Shown here in pieces: positions 10,446 to 22,215 of a stretch of 64,000 bases of DNA. The stretch is taken from positions 281,001-345,000 of the forward strand of contig CAUJNA010003314.1 of assembly GCA_963377175.1 (NCBI GenBank), written 5' to 3'. The first letter of the stretch is position 1. Each line of letters begins with the position of its first letter. The notes below the pieces were generated by a model that was not told the DNA's origin, did not search any database, and was given only the letters and a program-made list of their open reading frames with translations. Position numbers and translations under genes: made by a program. The DNA is from Effrenium voratum. Lineage: Eukaryota; Sar; Dinophyceae; Suessiales; Symbiodiniaceae.

Positions 10446-11689
10446 AATAGATGCGGCAGGCAGCAAATATTCAAAGAAAGCTCGCAAACTTCCGCATGGT
10501 CGATATTGTCCAAGGACAAAGCTGGCAAAGGACTGGGAAACGCAAGCGGGAAAAACATGGCCTTGCGCGAACAGTCGGCTCCTCGGAAGACGCGCAGACC
10601 TTTGCTTGACAGAAGCGGCGACGGAGCGGTCTCAGAGCAGTTTCGGCAACGGTCCAGTGCACCCCGCACGCGTTGCTTTGCAACCACCAAAGGCTGAACC
10701 CTCTGCAAACTTCCGCAGGGCCGACCTTCAAGCATGAGCGAACTGATTGACTAGCTTGCAGATTGGCTAGATGACCAACCAAACTGGCTCATGAGCCAAG
10801 TGATAGGTAAAAGTCGACATAGCTCAGTGGCTTAACTTACGGTTTTCAATTTGGATTCACCAAGGGCAATCAGCATTCAGTTGCCTTGCGTAGGAAGGCA
10901 TCCAAAGTATTTGCCCGCACTTTTTAAAGTTTGCACCTATGCCGGCTTACGGGCTCCAACCAGGTCCCCATCAAAAGTCGGTCTCGCACAAAGCTCCTGG
11001 GCGATTTCCACACGTTGCGCTCCAGCACACCCAACCAAAGAAGCCGAAGCATAACTTGCAAACGCATTGAGTGGCCTTTAGACACAACTGACCACAAGCC
11101 CTTTACTTGCTTGTTTGTGGCCTCGTCGGAGTACACCCAAAAAGTGCGAGGCATTGGCAAATGTATTCATTCAAGGTCATGAAGAAAATGTAAGTCCAAA
11201 GTATGATAGTGGGTTAAATGGCAGTTTCTCATGAAATTTTAGAAAGTGCAACTTTCAACCAATTGAATCATGACTCAATATATAAAATGAAAAAGGCTAT
11301 TAAATACAGAAACTTGATGCATTTTAAAAAAATAGATAATGAACAAGGGGAAGAGTGACACGAATAAGTTGTTATTTCAGAACCTTAGTTAATTCCGACA
11401 TTGGTGATTTTATTTGGCGGTTTTTCGAGAAAGTTTACTGCATAGAAAATCTATTTTGGGGAGAAGGTGTCGGGAATCCTTAAACACCCCCACGCGCCGA
11501 ATTTAAGGGGGCAAGAATCCTCAAACACACACACCCCCCTGAATTTAAGGAGTTGTGTTGGAGAGGGGTTCCCAGAACCCTGAAGGAGTTGTGCGGCCGG
11601 AATCCTTATATACAACGCCTGGGGAGGAAGGGGCCGATGATCAGTCCGCTCATCTGCTGGCCTGCTTCCACTGATTCGCTGGTCCGCTG
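10446..11689. other. Unrecognised sequence; AT-rich tract and C/A-rich patch
   Basis: 10446-11180 has only short overlapping open frames without recognisable domains. 11190-11460 is AT-rich and closed in all frames. 11465-11560 has a duplicated GGAATCCTTAAACACCCCC / AGAATCCTCAAACACACAC motif followed by GAATTTAAGG. A perfect A-box-like string (TAGCTCAGTGG, 10820-10830) has no matching B box. Confidence 0.45.
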
Positions 11690-11795
11690 CTCCGTCCGAT
11701 GATCCGCTGGTCCGGTGATCCGATGATCCGCTGGTCCGGTGATCCGATGATCCGATGGTCCGGTGATCCGATGATCCGATGGTCCGGTGTCATGA
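11690..11795 (+). repeat. 12/24-bp minisatellite (CCGATGATCCGCTGGTCCGGTGAT)
   Basis: About 4.5 copies of a 24-bp unit made of two 12-bp halves, CTGGTCCGGTGA and TCCGATGATCCG, with GCTGG/GATGG alternation. Repetitive ITGPSDHR-like antisense translation reflects the repeat. Confidence 0.85.
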
Positions 11796-13400
11796 TCCTG
11801 GTCCTGATCTGCCACGGTCCCTCTCTGGCCCGCTGGTCTGCGAAGCTGGGGCTTTGATCGCGCGAGCAGGTGCAGCGCAGGCTGGTAAGGACCGGTGCGC
11901 GCAACAGCCCTCCACGTGCTGGCTTTTCCAGCTTTGGCGGCAACCCAAACTACCACCGAAGACTTTGCAGACGTAAGGGCTCTTTTTACGCAGTGTCCGT
12001 CTTGGTGGCTTTTGTCCGGAATAAACAGTCATTGTGCGACCAAATCAGCTCCTGCAGGAAGAACAGAAAGCCGAAGCTGTTCAAATGCTTGGTTTGGTGG
12101 CGGTAGGAATAGCCACGTGAGTATAAACTCGCACACAGAAGTTATGATTTCTTTCAGACACTCTGCGTTTGTAGGCAAGTCGGGATGGCAAGTTGACAGC
12201 CTCCGGCGCGGCCGACTTGGCCGCCGCCAGGTAAAAGTAGTTTTGGGTCAAGGGCTCGCTACCATAGATCTCCTGCATGAGCACGATGATTCCGGATGAA
12301 AGGCAGACACGCAGGATAAAAGCAGTTTTCGCCAGCATCACGTCGGGCCCACTTTCCTTGTGCGTAGCGCTGAACCTGGACGGTGGTTGACCACTTCGAT
12401 GTCCTCCAGGGCGTCGCCGAAATTTGGAGCTTGTTGGTTGGAAATCAGGGGCCCAGGATCAATTAAAATTCGCAAGCAAAAGACCTGTTCGCACGGGCTT
12501 GGAAAGCCGTGCATCAGTGCAACCTTGAAGCAAATAGCGGCACTCGCGCCAGAGTTTTCTTCCTCTGGGCAGAAAACAAAAACGCCTATGTTCACGACTC
12601 GACACTCCTTTTTCGCCGCTTCAGTTGGGAGCGGAACTGCTTCAAACAAGCTGTGGAGAAGCCAAACGATGAAGTGAGCGTCAAACATCGGAGTTGAGCC
12701 GGGCAGCCGGTGAAAACACGCTTGCCCGACTCAACCCTGCTGCGCTTCTGACAACTCTTCTTGCGACATCGAGCTGGAACATTCTCTTTGCTGATGGGCC
12801 CTGTAGTGTGGAACCGCAGTCTTCAAGGAGTTTGGATGACTGCGGTGACCAGTGCTTCCGAGGAGTGCCCGCTTCTCCATCTGAGTGGCGACGAGTTGCA
12901 CGCGGACAAGATCCTAGATGATGCCACCATGAATGCGCAGCACAACAACCAGTTGATGGCGTTATGTGGCCTCACGCTACGCGAGCTTGTGGATGCCACG
13001 AAGCTGGCTGTGGAAAAAAAGAAGGAGGCTGCTGCCAAGCCCTCGGCTGCAAAGCGACAGCGCGCGGGTTTTGTTGACGAGAGCGATGTGGTTTGGGAGC
13101 AGGCGCGCGAAAGCAGGCAAGAAGACCTTCTACCAACTGCAAGACTCCGTCTCTTGATCAGCGAGGGCTGGTTCAAATGGCGCTTCTTGCTGAGGAGCCT
13201 CTGGAGCCAGTGTCGCCAGCCTTCCAAGCAGCGTTCACAGCGGAGGCACTGACAAGGCGCGCGCGGCGGGCATGCGTTGCGAAGTTCTCGTGATGGATGG
13301 GAATGCCAAGAAGAGAAGGGCGGCTTGCAGGTCAATGCTGTCAGGATCTTTGACTTCACCGTCTCTAGGTCAGACTTTGCGGCGTAGCTGCCCACGGCTC
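11796..13400. other. Weak coding-like tract on both strands, no recognised family
   Basis: Two stretches look more protein-like than their surroundings. One is minus 12338-12688 (116 codons, with CRVVNIGVFVFCPEEE early and NFGDALEDIEVVNHRP late). The other is plus about 12880-13140, with an Ala/Lys/Glu-rich run around LVDATKLAVEKKKEAAAKPS. Neither has a motif I can assign, and both are bounded by stops rather than clear starts or splice sites. They may be exons or pseudogene pieces of unknown genes. Confidence 0.25.
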
Positions 13401-15134
13401 TGATCACCTTCCAGCCGACGCCGACATTCCAAAGTGCCGGGCAGGGGGTCTATAACTCGTTGCGTCGGGGAAACAAACGTCGGTTCAGGCTGCAGAACAA
13501 CTCCAGACTGTTCATGTCGGTGCGGGTGTGTAGATGTCGGGCTGGATTTCCTTGAGATTGCGCGCGCTTTCCAGCGGACAGGCTCTGGGAAAGAAGCTTT
13601 CAGAGGCAGCATGGCCAGCCACCATTACTTGACTACTATGAAGTCCAACACAGTCGCCACCTTTTCCAGCTCCCTGGTGAAAGGGTCGGCAGAGCTCGTC
13701 ACGCTGCTCTTCCTGGTCTGCGCATAGTTCACATCGATGGTGAAGGCCACCAGCGGGCTGGGACTTGAAGGGAAGATGGAGAAAGGGGGGGGCGCGGCAA
13801 AGAGAGCGCGTTGAGCGTGTACAGGAACTCATGGCGCACCGCCCGCGCAGCCCAAGTTTGACAGAACTGGTGCCCGATCGACTGTTGACGTGTGCTGTTC
13901 ATGTTTATGTCGGATTCTCCGGGATCGGTGAACTTGCTCTTGGGCTCAACTCGTTCAGCTTGATCTCCTTTGCGGCATTCGCGCTCCGGCCTTTGGTGAA
14001 AGCGCATCTCCTCCGGAGTGGGCATAGCTTTCGTCCGCCGTGGCCTCGCGGCGCACCAAAAATGCTCCTCTCCACGCCGAACAGGAACATCGCCTCATCG
14101 ATGCCCAGCTCTTCAAACTCTCTCCTCTTGTCCTGGTACTTGGCCTTGGCCATCTCCTCCAGGATGGGCTCTCCGCTCTGCCAAGATCATCATCTTGGCG
14201 AAAAGCATCCTCGTCGGCGACCGTCTCGGTCTTGGTACCCCTGCCACTGCTGCTTGCCGTGCTCTCCTCGCTTTCTTGTCTCTCTTCTCTTTGGCCTTCT
14301 TATCGAAGAAGCTGCTATTTCGGACCATCTTCTTCCATTCTCTCTCCGATCTTGCGAACTGCTCCTCAATCCAACTTGGCAATTCTCAAACCGCTTTCTC
14401 GCCACCTGTTTGATCCTTCTGGCTCCACCCGGTATCTGCTGTTGTGCTGCTGCGTCTCCTCAGCTGCTTTTTCTCCTCCTCTTCAGGAAGTCCTTCTGCA
14501 TTCCGCCTAGCATCAGCGCAGGCGTTCATCGATGAGCTCCGTATCCAGGGCTTGACCTCGTCATCATCCTCAAACTTCGCCAGACGCGCAGGGGGCGCCG
14601 TATGCAAACCGTCATGTTGGCCTGGTCGTAAAAGAACACACACAATTGCTTGGCGAAAGGCCCTCTTGATGGACGAACCCTTCTGAGCGCCCCACCTTCA
14701 CACATGCCACAGCCCGAAGTTGTAGCTGTCGATAGAACCGCGTAGATTGTGTCAGTGCTGCCCGCGCGCCGCTTCTCGCCACCTCCCCGTCCTCCGGCAG
14801 ATCCGCAGGGAGTCCCAACACTGCCCCAATTCTTGCCTTGACCAAACTAGTCTTCTTTAGATGGCCTTCCAGGTGCCTGCGTGCCGCAGCACCAATGTGC
14901 CAAGGGCTCGCCTTAGCGGCGAATTCCGCTTGACCGCCTGCAGCACATCGCTGGACTCCGCCAGGAAGTACATCTATCAGCAACGACTCCTCGCTCCCAA
15001 CTCAGGCGCAGAAGGTGGTCATGATCTCGTTTTCCTGTAGGGTTTCGGCTTGTCGAACAGAGCAGGGCACAAACCTGGAATCGTTGCCAGGATGTTCAAC
15101 CATTTCCACTCCTGGTTGTCAGAGGTCTTGCGCT
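13401..15134 (-). other. Possible degraded antisense coding tract, unassigned
   Basis: Minus-strand frames at 14113-14382, 13905-14153 and 14612-14983 are rich in Lys, Arg and Glu (for example SEREWKKMVRNSSFFDKKAK and MAKAKYQDKRREFEELGIDE). They read as decayed coding DNA in changing frames. They lie downstream, on the same strand, of the retroelement-like fragment at 15135-15850 and may belong to the same element. No domain recognised. Confidence 0.3.
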
Positions 15135-15850
15135 TCATCTTCCATGTCTACGTGGTGCCTCTCCGGCTGCTTCCTTGAGGTTGAACTCTCTCACCTGCGT
15201 ATCCGGCACGTTCCCGAACTTGCCCTGCTGGAAGGCCCTCTTGATCAGATTGCTAGGCATAGCTTTATCGGGCAAACAGCCGAAACGGCGTTGTCCCAGT
15301 ATCTCCTCATGCGGACCTTGGCAATGACACTGTCGGGCCACTGCGTCCAGGACCTTCCTTCCGGTTCGTTCGAAAGCCATCCTGTCCGCTTCCTGTTGGC
15401 CAGTCTTTCCAACCTTGCTGTGCGCGCCGGACTTGCAGTCGGAGGTGTCCAGGAGCCCCATAAACGGCCAGCTTAGGGCACCGCCAGGGTAACAGCCGGT
15501 GCATCTCCCTTCCCATTGTCCGACTCCCAGTCAATGTTGAGGTCGAGGTTTGTTAGCAGTGACCACATCCTGGAGTCGAAGGCGATGACCGTGAGGTAAG
15601 GCCTGTGAACCCGGATGGTGGTGAACATGAAGTTCCTGCCTTTTTGCGAGAGCAGGTCGTAGCCGTCCAGCATGTCCATGGGTCGAACTGTGGGCTTGGC
15701 CATCCGTGTGACCGGGAAGACACGGGCGTAGGGCTCAAAGATCACGGTGTACTTGAAGTTGTTCGCGCACGGTGTATCTCCTCCGAAGTGCTGCCCGCAT
15801 TGTCTGATCCAGACGTATCTGCGGAACAGCCGCTTGCCCTGTGAGCCCAA
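15135..15850 (-). pseudogene. Fragment of a dinoflagellate-type retroelement-associated domain (degraded)
   Basis: Antisense translation from 15850 gives a 125-codon frame with FEPYARVFPVTRMA, then PMDMLDGYDLLS and HRPYLTVIAFDSRMWSLLTN, ending in LDLNIDW. This block order resembles a segment I recall from dinoflagellate copia-type polyproteins, where an EP(F/Y)-type opening, a GWDL-type element and a P..W..L.NLN element follow one another. After a frame change, the frame from 15461 to 15135 has RQCHCQGPHEEILG followed by a basic segment, the expected next cysteine/histidine block. Stops and frame changes make it a relic. The family link is from memory and needs a profile search. Confidence 0.4.
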
Positions 15851-16097
15851 TTGCGCTTAATTAGTTTAAGGCCGAATTATGAAGCGGCATTTTCTTAATT
15901 AAGGCCGAATAATGTAAGAAGTATAGCTGTTAAATAATGCAAACTTTTACAGCAACTTACATCTTATTTAAGCCATGTTTTAGGGGTGTTTTTGTTATAT
16001 AAAAAGGATGCATTCACCACTATGCCATGCATGTGCGTGCAACGAAGTGGCAGACTTCTTCTTCTGGCCTCATAATTGTGAACTGGTCTACAATGCG

Positions 16098-17260
16098 TCA
16101 AAGAATTTGGAGCTGATTTTGAGCAGCAAAACTTGTTCCAACATTCGGCTGGTATCGCGCTAGGCCGCCTTTGTGAGAAGCTGTGTGGCCCATTACGCCG
16201 CCAGAAGGCTTATTCGTATAACTCCAGTACTTTGAAGGGCTGGACAAAGAGTTGTCCAGAAAGTGGACAAACAAATGATGTTTTGATTTCCATTTCCAAG
16301 TGCCAGCATGGACGCCTACCATTTCTTCAACGGCCAGGTGCAGCCTAAGGAATTTCAGCCCACTGGCATGAAACTTCTGGCCATCAGATGATTCTAGAGA
16401 CAGGTGCGAATAAGTTTCATTCAGTTACAACGCAGCAAATGTGCGCGTGCTTTGCCCCATGTCAGGTACCTAGCTTCCCCAGCCTTTGCCCTTAGCTTTG
16501 GGCTGGTGGTTGCGTTTTCCTGATCATGGCCCTGGGGTGCCGTTGGCCTTGTAAAAACCTTGGATGTGTTCAAGAAGTTTCCCTAGCTATTGATGATCAT
16601 GTCCACTCAGTTGTTGCAGGATGATGCGCATGCAGTTGCCAAGCTAGTCCTCAGTACGCAGGCAAAGCAAGAGTCGAAATTAAACAAAAACAAAAACAAA
16701 CTGATCAACACATCAAAGCCATGTGGCTGCAGCCAGCCCTTGGTCAACTGTGTGGAGCCAGTCCAGAGTGAAGCACTGAGAAGTCAGCCCAGGGCTCTGA
16801 AACAAAGTGCTTATTGATGTTTTTTTGCGCTGCAAAAGTTGTATTCCCAGCTCATGTTTGGAAAACTCTTTGCCTCTCCATGTAGCGTTGGCCTCAATGG
16901 CCCTGAAATCATCCAGGCCTGCTTTGCATTTGTTTCATCTCCATCCAATTTCTGCCCAGGACAACAAAATGTGCTCTTGTAGCAAGCCCAGTCATCTCTA
17001 TTTTCAACCAATAATGCCTTCAAGCTCAAAGAGCTCCCTGCTTGTTGCTGCCGCCGCCTGCCTATAAGGCTTTGTGCCAAGTGAGGCAGATTGAAATTCC
17101 AAGGACACTTTTTTATCACACGCGACGGCCACTCCATCCACCCACAGGCCGATAGGAATATTGCCTTCAGGGTCGCTCTGCAGCTGCTCTGCAACTTGCT
17201 TTATGTGATTCTGCGAACGTTCAAAATTGCACTTGAGTGGAACATGTTCCATGTGTGGAG
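16098..17260 (-). pseudogene. Relic of an uncharacterised, highly repeated dinoflagellate protein family
   Basis: Read antisense from about 17252, three blocks appear in order but in different frames. The first contains IPIGLWVDGVAVACDKKVSL (within 17004-17252). The second contains LLVENRDDWACYKSTFCCPG (within 16811-17194), then, in other frames, WRGKEFSKHELGIQLLQ and QCFTLDWLHTVDQGLAAATW (about 16720-16880). The third contains WKWKSKHHLFVHFLDN and WSYTNKPSGGVMGH (16098-16322). I recall proteins with this order of WVDGV, VRGDW.MFK, DWLH.VDQG and K.K.HLF motifs as multicopy genes of unknown function in dinoflagellates, possibly transposon-encoded. Stops between blocks show it is not intact, unless some gaps are introns. 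Confidence 0.45.
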
Positions 17261-17348
17261 CGCCCGCAAGACATCATGCACAAGCAGCATGTGCAACGTC
17301 CTTTGGGTGGCCTTCGTCTTCAAAGGGTTCCACACACAGGCACCTTAG

Positions 17349-18150
17349 TGGAAAATAGAGGTGGCTACTTTTATCCTTTCTTCAATTTCCTCATCATGTC
17401 TCCGTGGCAGCGAGAAGCATTCTTTACATCTGCAAGAGGTTTCAAGCGTGAGGAATCTGATGCAAAGCATCCTCACGAATGAGCCTTGCCCTCTTTGCTC
17501 GCACTATTGCGCTGAGAAAAAGGTCAGCTACATTTTCCTTGGCCCTTTTCTGCTGGTATAGCTCCATGCCTGCCTCCTGCGCATAACAATGACTTTTGTC
17601 AAAAGCGCGTCGCCCCTAACTGCAGTTCGTTTTGAACTCAGTGCATGCACAGAAATCAGGAGGTCATCCGCCTGAACCCCTCGGCGTAGGTAGAGACTCC
17701 CCTGTCTGAAGATGGCTCTGGGATTTCCCCAAAGCATGCCAGTAAAAGGACATGAGAGACAGAGAATGACTTTTGGATGCATCTCCCATCTTTGAAGTGC
17801 TTACAGTCCTAACACTAAGATCTTAAGGAATAGAGCTCCTATTAACAAGACACAGGGATGAAACAAGTAAACAACAAATAGGTGAGATTCATGGCGAGAC
17901 AAGATACAGCTAGTAAACCAAATAGATGATACTTATAAATATGAAAGATGCCCCAGGCATGAAAGGGATTATGAGAAGGATGCATATAGAGACATAAGAT
18001 TTATAAATTAGGAATTACTTCTGCCTCATTCGTAAGGTTGTGACAGCTAGCGAAGCGACGGATAGCTTGTTTTAATATCAGCTCTTGGTCTTTTACCTAT
18101 GTCCTTGGTAAAGGCGGAGGAAGAAAGGAAATGCTCATTTTGCAATTTCC
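17349..18150. other. No feature recognised
   Basis: Short overlapping frames only. 17810-18060 is AT-rich and closed in all frames. Confidence 0.5.
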
Positions 18151-18790
18151 CGCAAAAGGGTTTTGAAGAGGCGAGTTTCCTTGCCCTCCCTGTCATTCTT
18201 TTCCATTTCCATTCCATGTCAATACCATTTTAATTCCAGTTCTTTCGCTAGAAGTGCCGAAGGCCAGCCCGGGCCAAACACGCGCTCGTTTCGCAATTTC
18301 CCGTGCCAGGAATTTAGACGCGGCGAGTTTCATGTCTATTTCCGCAAGAACTTACGCCTATATTTTTCCGTCCCTTTCGATGTTCCTTTCATTCCTTTCC
18401 GTGGATGTCCCATGTCCATTCCATTTCAATCCCATGTCTTTCTTTTGTATTCCGTGTACTTCTGTCTAGTTCTTTGCCTGTTCATTTCCTTTCGAATTTT
18501 GTTTCCGTTTGATTCAATTGTCTTTCCTTTTTTGTGTTTCCATTTCTTTCCATTCCTTTTTGCTCCTTTCTAATGAAGCGACCAAGGCCAACCAAGCCGT
18601 AAAAGTGCTTTGTTGTAATCTGCCAAAACGGATTTTGAAGCGGCGAGTTTGCTTTCCCTACTTTCATTTTTTCCATATCCATTCCATATCCGTTCAATTT
18701 TACTTCCATTTTAATTCTTAATTCCATTTAATAGCTTTCTTGTCCTTTCCGTTTCTTTCCGTTTCTTTGCCATTCATTCCATGTCCTTTC
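18151..18790 (+). repeat. Degenerate CCATTTCC repeat tract with three GCGGCGAGTTT units
   Basis: Pyrimidine-rich units related to the fold-back minisatellite (TTCCATTTC, CCATGTCC) alternate with a recurring module that ends in GAAG(A/C)GGCGAGTTT, seen at about 18160, 18325 and 18637. Two modules are preceded by TTTCGCAATTTCCCG-like or AAGGCCA(A/G)CC sequence. Not coding. Confidence 0.6.
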
Positions 18791-18798
18791 TATTCCTG

Positions 18799-18830
18799 AC
18801 CTGGTTGATCTTGCCAGTAGCCGTATACTT
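18799..18830 (+). pseudogene. 32-bp relic of the 5' end of 18S rRNA
   Basis: ACCTGGTTGATCTTGCCAGT followed by AGCCGTATACTT aligns with the universal eukaryotic SSU rRNA 5' end. There are four mismatches, all transitions, over 32 bases. Similarity stops on both sides, so this is an isolated fragment and not an rRNA gene. Confidence 0.75.
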
Positions 18831-18933
18831 TTCCCACAATTAAGTAGAATACTAGATAGAAACAATAGCTGGACAATCAATCATTTTCCAACAAATTAGA
18901 AAACTAGCTGACAAATCGGTCATGCATTTCTGT

Positions 18934-20231
18934 TTTTCTCATCATTGGACGCCCAGAAGAGGGCGGTGAATCAACAACTAGCAAAACAATCAACAACCAA
19001 CAAAACCAGTCAACAACTAACAAAACAGTCAACAACTCTCAAAAACAATCAACAACTAAGAAGAATGGACAGGACAGTGAACGTGTGTGCTTGGCAAGTC
19101 GGGGCTCACTGCCAGAAAAGTTTTGTATAGAATCCATTACGGAGCCTGCCCCGGCTGGATTCCAGGCATGTTGAAGCCCAAATGAAGAGGAAATGGAAAG
19201 GAAATAGAAAAGGAAATTACAGGGACATTGAAAGGAAATGGAGGAAATAGAAAGGAAATTAAAAAGGAAAGGGAAAGGAAAAGAAGGTGGAAAGAAAATG
19301 GAAAGGACATGGAAAGGAAAGGGAAAGTTTGTGCTTGGCACTTCTAGGCTCACTGCTGATGAAGTTTGTGTGATTTCAATTGCGGAGCCTGCCCCTTTCC
19401 ATGTCCTTTCGTTTTCCTTTCCGTTCCCTTTCCATGTCCTTTCCATTTCCTTCCGATTCCTTTCCATGTCCTCTCCATTTCCTTCCGATTCCTTTCCATG
19501 TCCTTTCCATTTCCTTCCGGTTCCTTTCCATTTCCTTTTCGTGTCCTTTCCATTTCCTTCCGACTCCTTTCCATGTCCTTTCCATGCCAATTTCTTTTCC
19601 ATCTCCTTTTCGTGTCCTTTCCATTTCCTTCCGATTCCTTTCCATGTCCTTATCATGTCCTTCCGATTCCTTTCCATGTCCTTTCCAGTCCTTTCCATTT
19701 CCTTCCAATTCCTTTCCATTTCCTTTCCATTTCCTTCCGAATCCTTTCCAAGTCCTTTCCATTTGCTTTCCATGCGATTTTCTTTTCCATTTCCTTTCCA
19801 TCTCCTCTTCATGTCCTTTCCATTGCCTTTCCATTTCCTTCTGATTCCTTTCCATGTCCTTATCATTTCCTTTCCATGCCCTTTTCCTTTCCATTTTTTC
19901 TCTTCATGTCCTTTCCATTGCCTTTCCATTTCCTTCCGATTCCTTTCCATGTCCGTATCATTTCCTTTCCATGCCCTTTTCTTTGCCAATTCCTTCCGAT
20001 TCCTTTCCATGTCTTTATCATTTCCTTGCCATGCCCTTTTCTTTTCCATTTCCTTTCCATTATCTCGACATGTCCTTTCCATTTCCTTTCCATGTCCTTT
20101 TCTTTTCCATTGCTTTCCATTTCCTCTACATGTACTTTCCATGTACTTCATATTCTTTTTTGTTTCCTTTCCATATTTCCTTTCCAGTTCCTTTTCATTT
20201 GGGCTTCAAAGTGCCCGGGTCCAGCCGGAAG
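18934..20231. repeat. Fold-back minisatellite with terminal inverted repeats (fuller copy)
   Basis: The left terminal repeat is CCGGCTGGATTCC.., AGCCCAAATGAA (19151-19186). The right one, TTCATTTGGGCTTCAA.., TCCAGCCGG (20194-20228), is its imperfect reverse complement. Between them lie a purine arm (about 19187-19327), a 68-bp unique spacer (19328-19395) and a much longer pyrimidine arm of CCTTTCCATTTCC units (19396-20190). The arms are complementary in composition and can fold back on each other. 18934-19150 is the leader shared with 1-218. Long frames on both strands are repeat translations. Confidence 0.85.
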
Positions 20232-21830
20232 TAAAACACATAGCTGGAACCAAACAACTTTTCTAATTTTCCAGTTAATTAGAATAATTAGCGGGGCAAT
20301 CGTTGATTTTTCTATTTTTTCAATGTCCTTAATTATTTGGTGGCTCTTTTCCGGAATGTTGGGACCTATTGTTTCTGTTTTCTAACTTTCCAAATTTTTC
20401 TCTTTTTTATTTTTAAACAGCTGGGAAAGCAATCATTCTTCCATTCTTCTAAGTAGTTAAAAAATCAGCTGAACAATAGTCATTCGTTCTTTTTTCATTT
20501 TCTAATCAAATAGCAAAATTAGAGAACCAGTTAATGTTTTCTCATCATTTGGAGGCTAGGTTTCCGGAATGTTGGCCTTTTTTTCTATTCTTTCATTTTT
20601 CTCATGAATTAGAAAGGTTAGCTGGAGACTCATTTTTCTATTTTTTCTCGTTAATTACAAAAGAATAGCTGGAAAATCAAAAAATTGCAGCGAGAAAAAT
20701 GAGTTAATGTTTCTAATTATTTGGAGGCTAGGTTTCCTTCGAACTTTCCTATTTCTTAAGTCTCTAATTAATTTAAAAATAGCTGGAAAATCAATCAGTT
20801 TCATATATTTGTTCTACTAATTAAGAAAATCAGCCGAACAATCAATCAGTTTTCAATTTTTCTCATTAATGAGAAAAATAGCCGGAAACTGAGTCATTTT
20901 TTCTTCTTTCATCAGTAATAAGAAAAAATAGCTAGGAAATCAGTCAAGTTGTTCTACTTAATTTAGAAAATTAGCCGGACAAATAGTTATTTGTCTATTT
21001 TGCTTAATTTTTCTCATTATTTTGAATTCCGGAAAGTTGGGACCTATTTTTCTAAGTTTTCTAATTTCATGTTTTTAATGGCTAGTTTTCTAATGAATAA
21101 GAAAACTGTGAAAACTGAGCAAACTGATTGGTCTTCCAGTTAATTGTTTAGGAAGACTCAAAAATTGTGAAAATTAGGAAAATTATGAAAAATAGGCTCC
21201 ACAATTCCGGAAACCTAGCCTCCCCCAAATAACTAGAACAATTGAGAAGAAATTGGTTGTTTTGTCCAGCTCATTTTCAATTAAATTAAGAATGTGCAAC
21301 ACAATTGGTTTTTCAGCCAACTTTTAAAATATAGAAAACTTGGAAAATGGTCGATTTTCCAGCTAGTGATTTGAATTAATGAGAAAAATAAATTTGATTA
21401 ATTTTCGAGCTTGTGGAAAAATTCAATAATCAAAGAATTAGAGAAAATTGAAAAGGTCCCAACATTCCGGAAACATAGCCTCTTCCAAATAATCAGAAAT
21501 ATTTAAAAAGAAAACTGAGTGATTTTCCAGCTAATTTTCCTCATTAATCAGAAAATTAGAAAATATGAAAGTTAGAAAAGCTGGTAAATTAGGTCGCAAC
21601 ATTCCGGAAACCTAGCCTCCTCCAAAAAACATAGAAAAAGTAGAAAAATTGATTGATTGTCCAGCTTTTTTACATTCATTAGAAAATTTGAAAAATTGAG
21701 TGGTTTTTCAGCAAGTGTTTAACCAACTAGGAAATTAGAAATGTTAGAAAATGATTGCTTTTCCATCTAATTTTCCTAGTTAATCAGAAACAAAAAGAAA
21801 ATTAGAAAAAGAGGAAAATCCGCCGACCCC
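20232..21830. repeat. AT-rich block with mirror-arranged copies of one motif
   Basis: The motif TTTGGAGGCTAGGTTTCCGG, usually followed by AATGTTGG(GACC), appears in forward orientation near 20336, 20548, 20719 and, shortened, 21020. It appears in reverse orientation (CCGGAAACCTAGCCTCC) near 21207, 21467 and 21604. Between copies are many degenerate TAGCTGGAAAATCAATCA units, also reversed in the right half. The block is therefore a large, imperfect palindrome centred near 21.1 kb. The unit family also occupies 18840-18930. No coding content. Confidence 0.75.
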
Positions 21831-21919
21831 ATGCCTGGTCCAGAAAGGACCACGCTATTGGCACGGGGGCGGTGTGTTCTGTGTTGCTTTTGTTAATATG
21901 TTTTCTTTAGGTTCAATGT

Positions 21920-22215
21920 GCATAAAACTATATATATATATATATATGTCTCTTGGGGCGGGAAATGCGTCGGCTGGATTTCTGTATCCCTGGATCTCTG
22001 GATTTGTGGATGTCTGGATCTCTGGATCTCTGGATCTCTGAATCACTGGATGTCTGGATCTCTGCATGTCTGGATGTCTGGCTTGTGGATGCCTGGATCT
22101 TTGGATGTCTGAAGGTCTGATTCCTGGATTTTTGGATGTCTCCGTGTCTGCCTCTCTGCTTGTCTTCCCCCCCCCCGCCCCTCCGCCCCCCTTCCTCCCC
22201 CCCTCCCCCCCTGTG
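21920..22215 (+). repeat. TA tract, 10-bp TGGATCTCTG minisatellite and poly-C tract
   Basis: (TA)n at about 21929-21946; about 18 imperfect copies of TGGATSTCTG from 21973 to 22145; and a nearly pure C/T run (CCCCCCCCGCCCCTCCGCCC..) at about 22167-22211. Confidence 0.85.

Noticed and set aside
10810..10870. tRNA gene starting near a perfect A box TAGCTCAGTGG
   Set aside because: No B box at the right distance and no cloverleaf pairing found.
19039..20385. Frames of 340-370 codons on both strands (MERNRKEMERTWKG and SFPFPSDSFPCPF types)
   Set aside because: Simple-sequence translations of the GGAAAT/TTTCC minisatellite.
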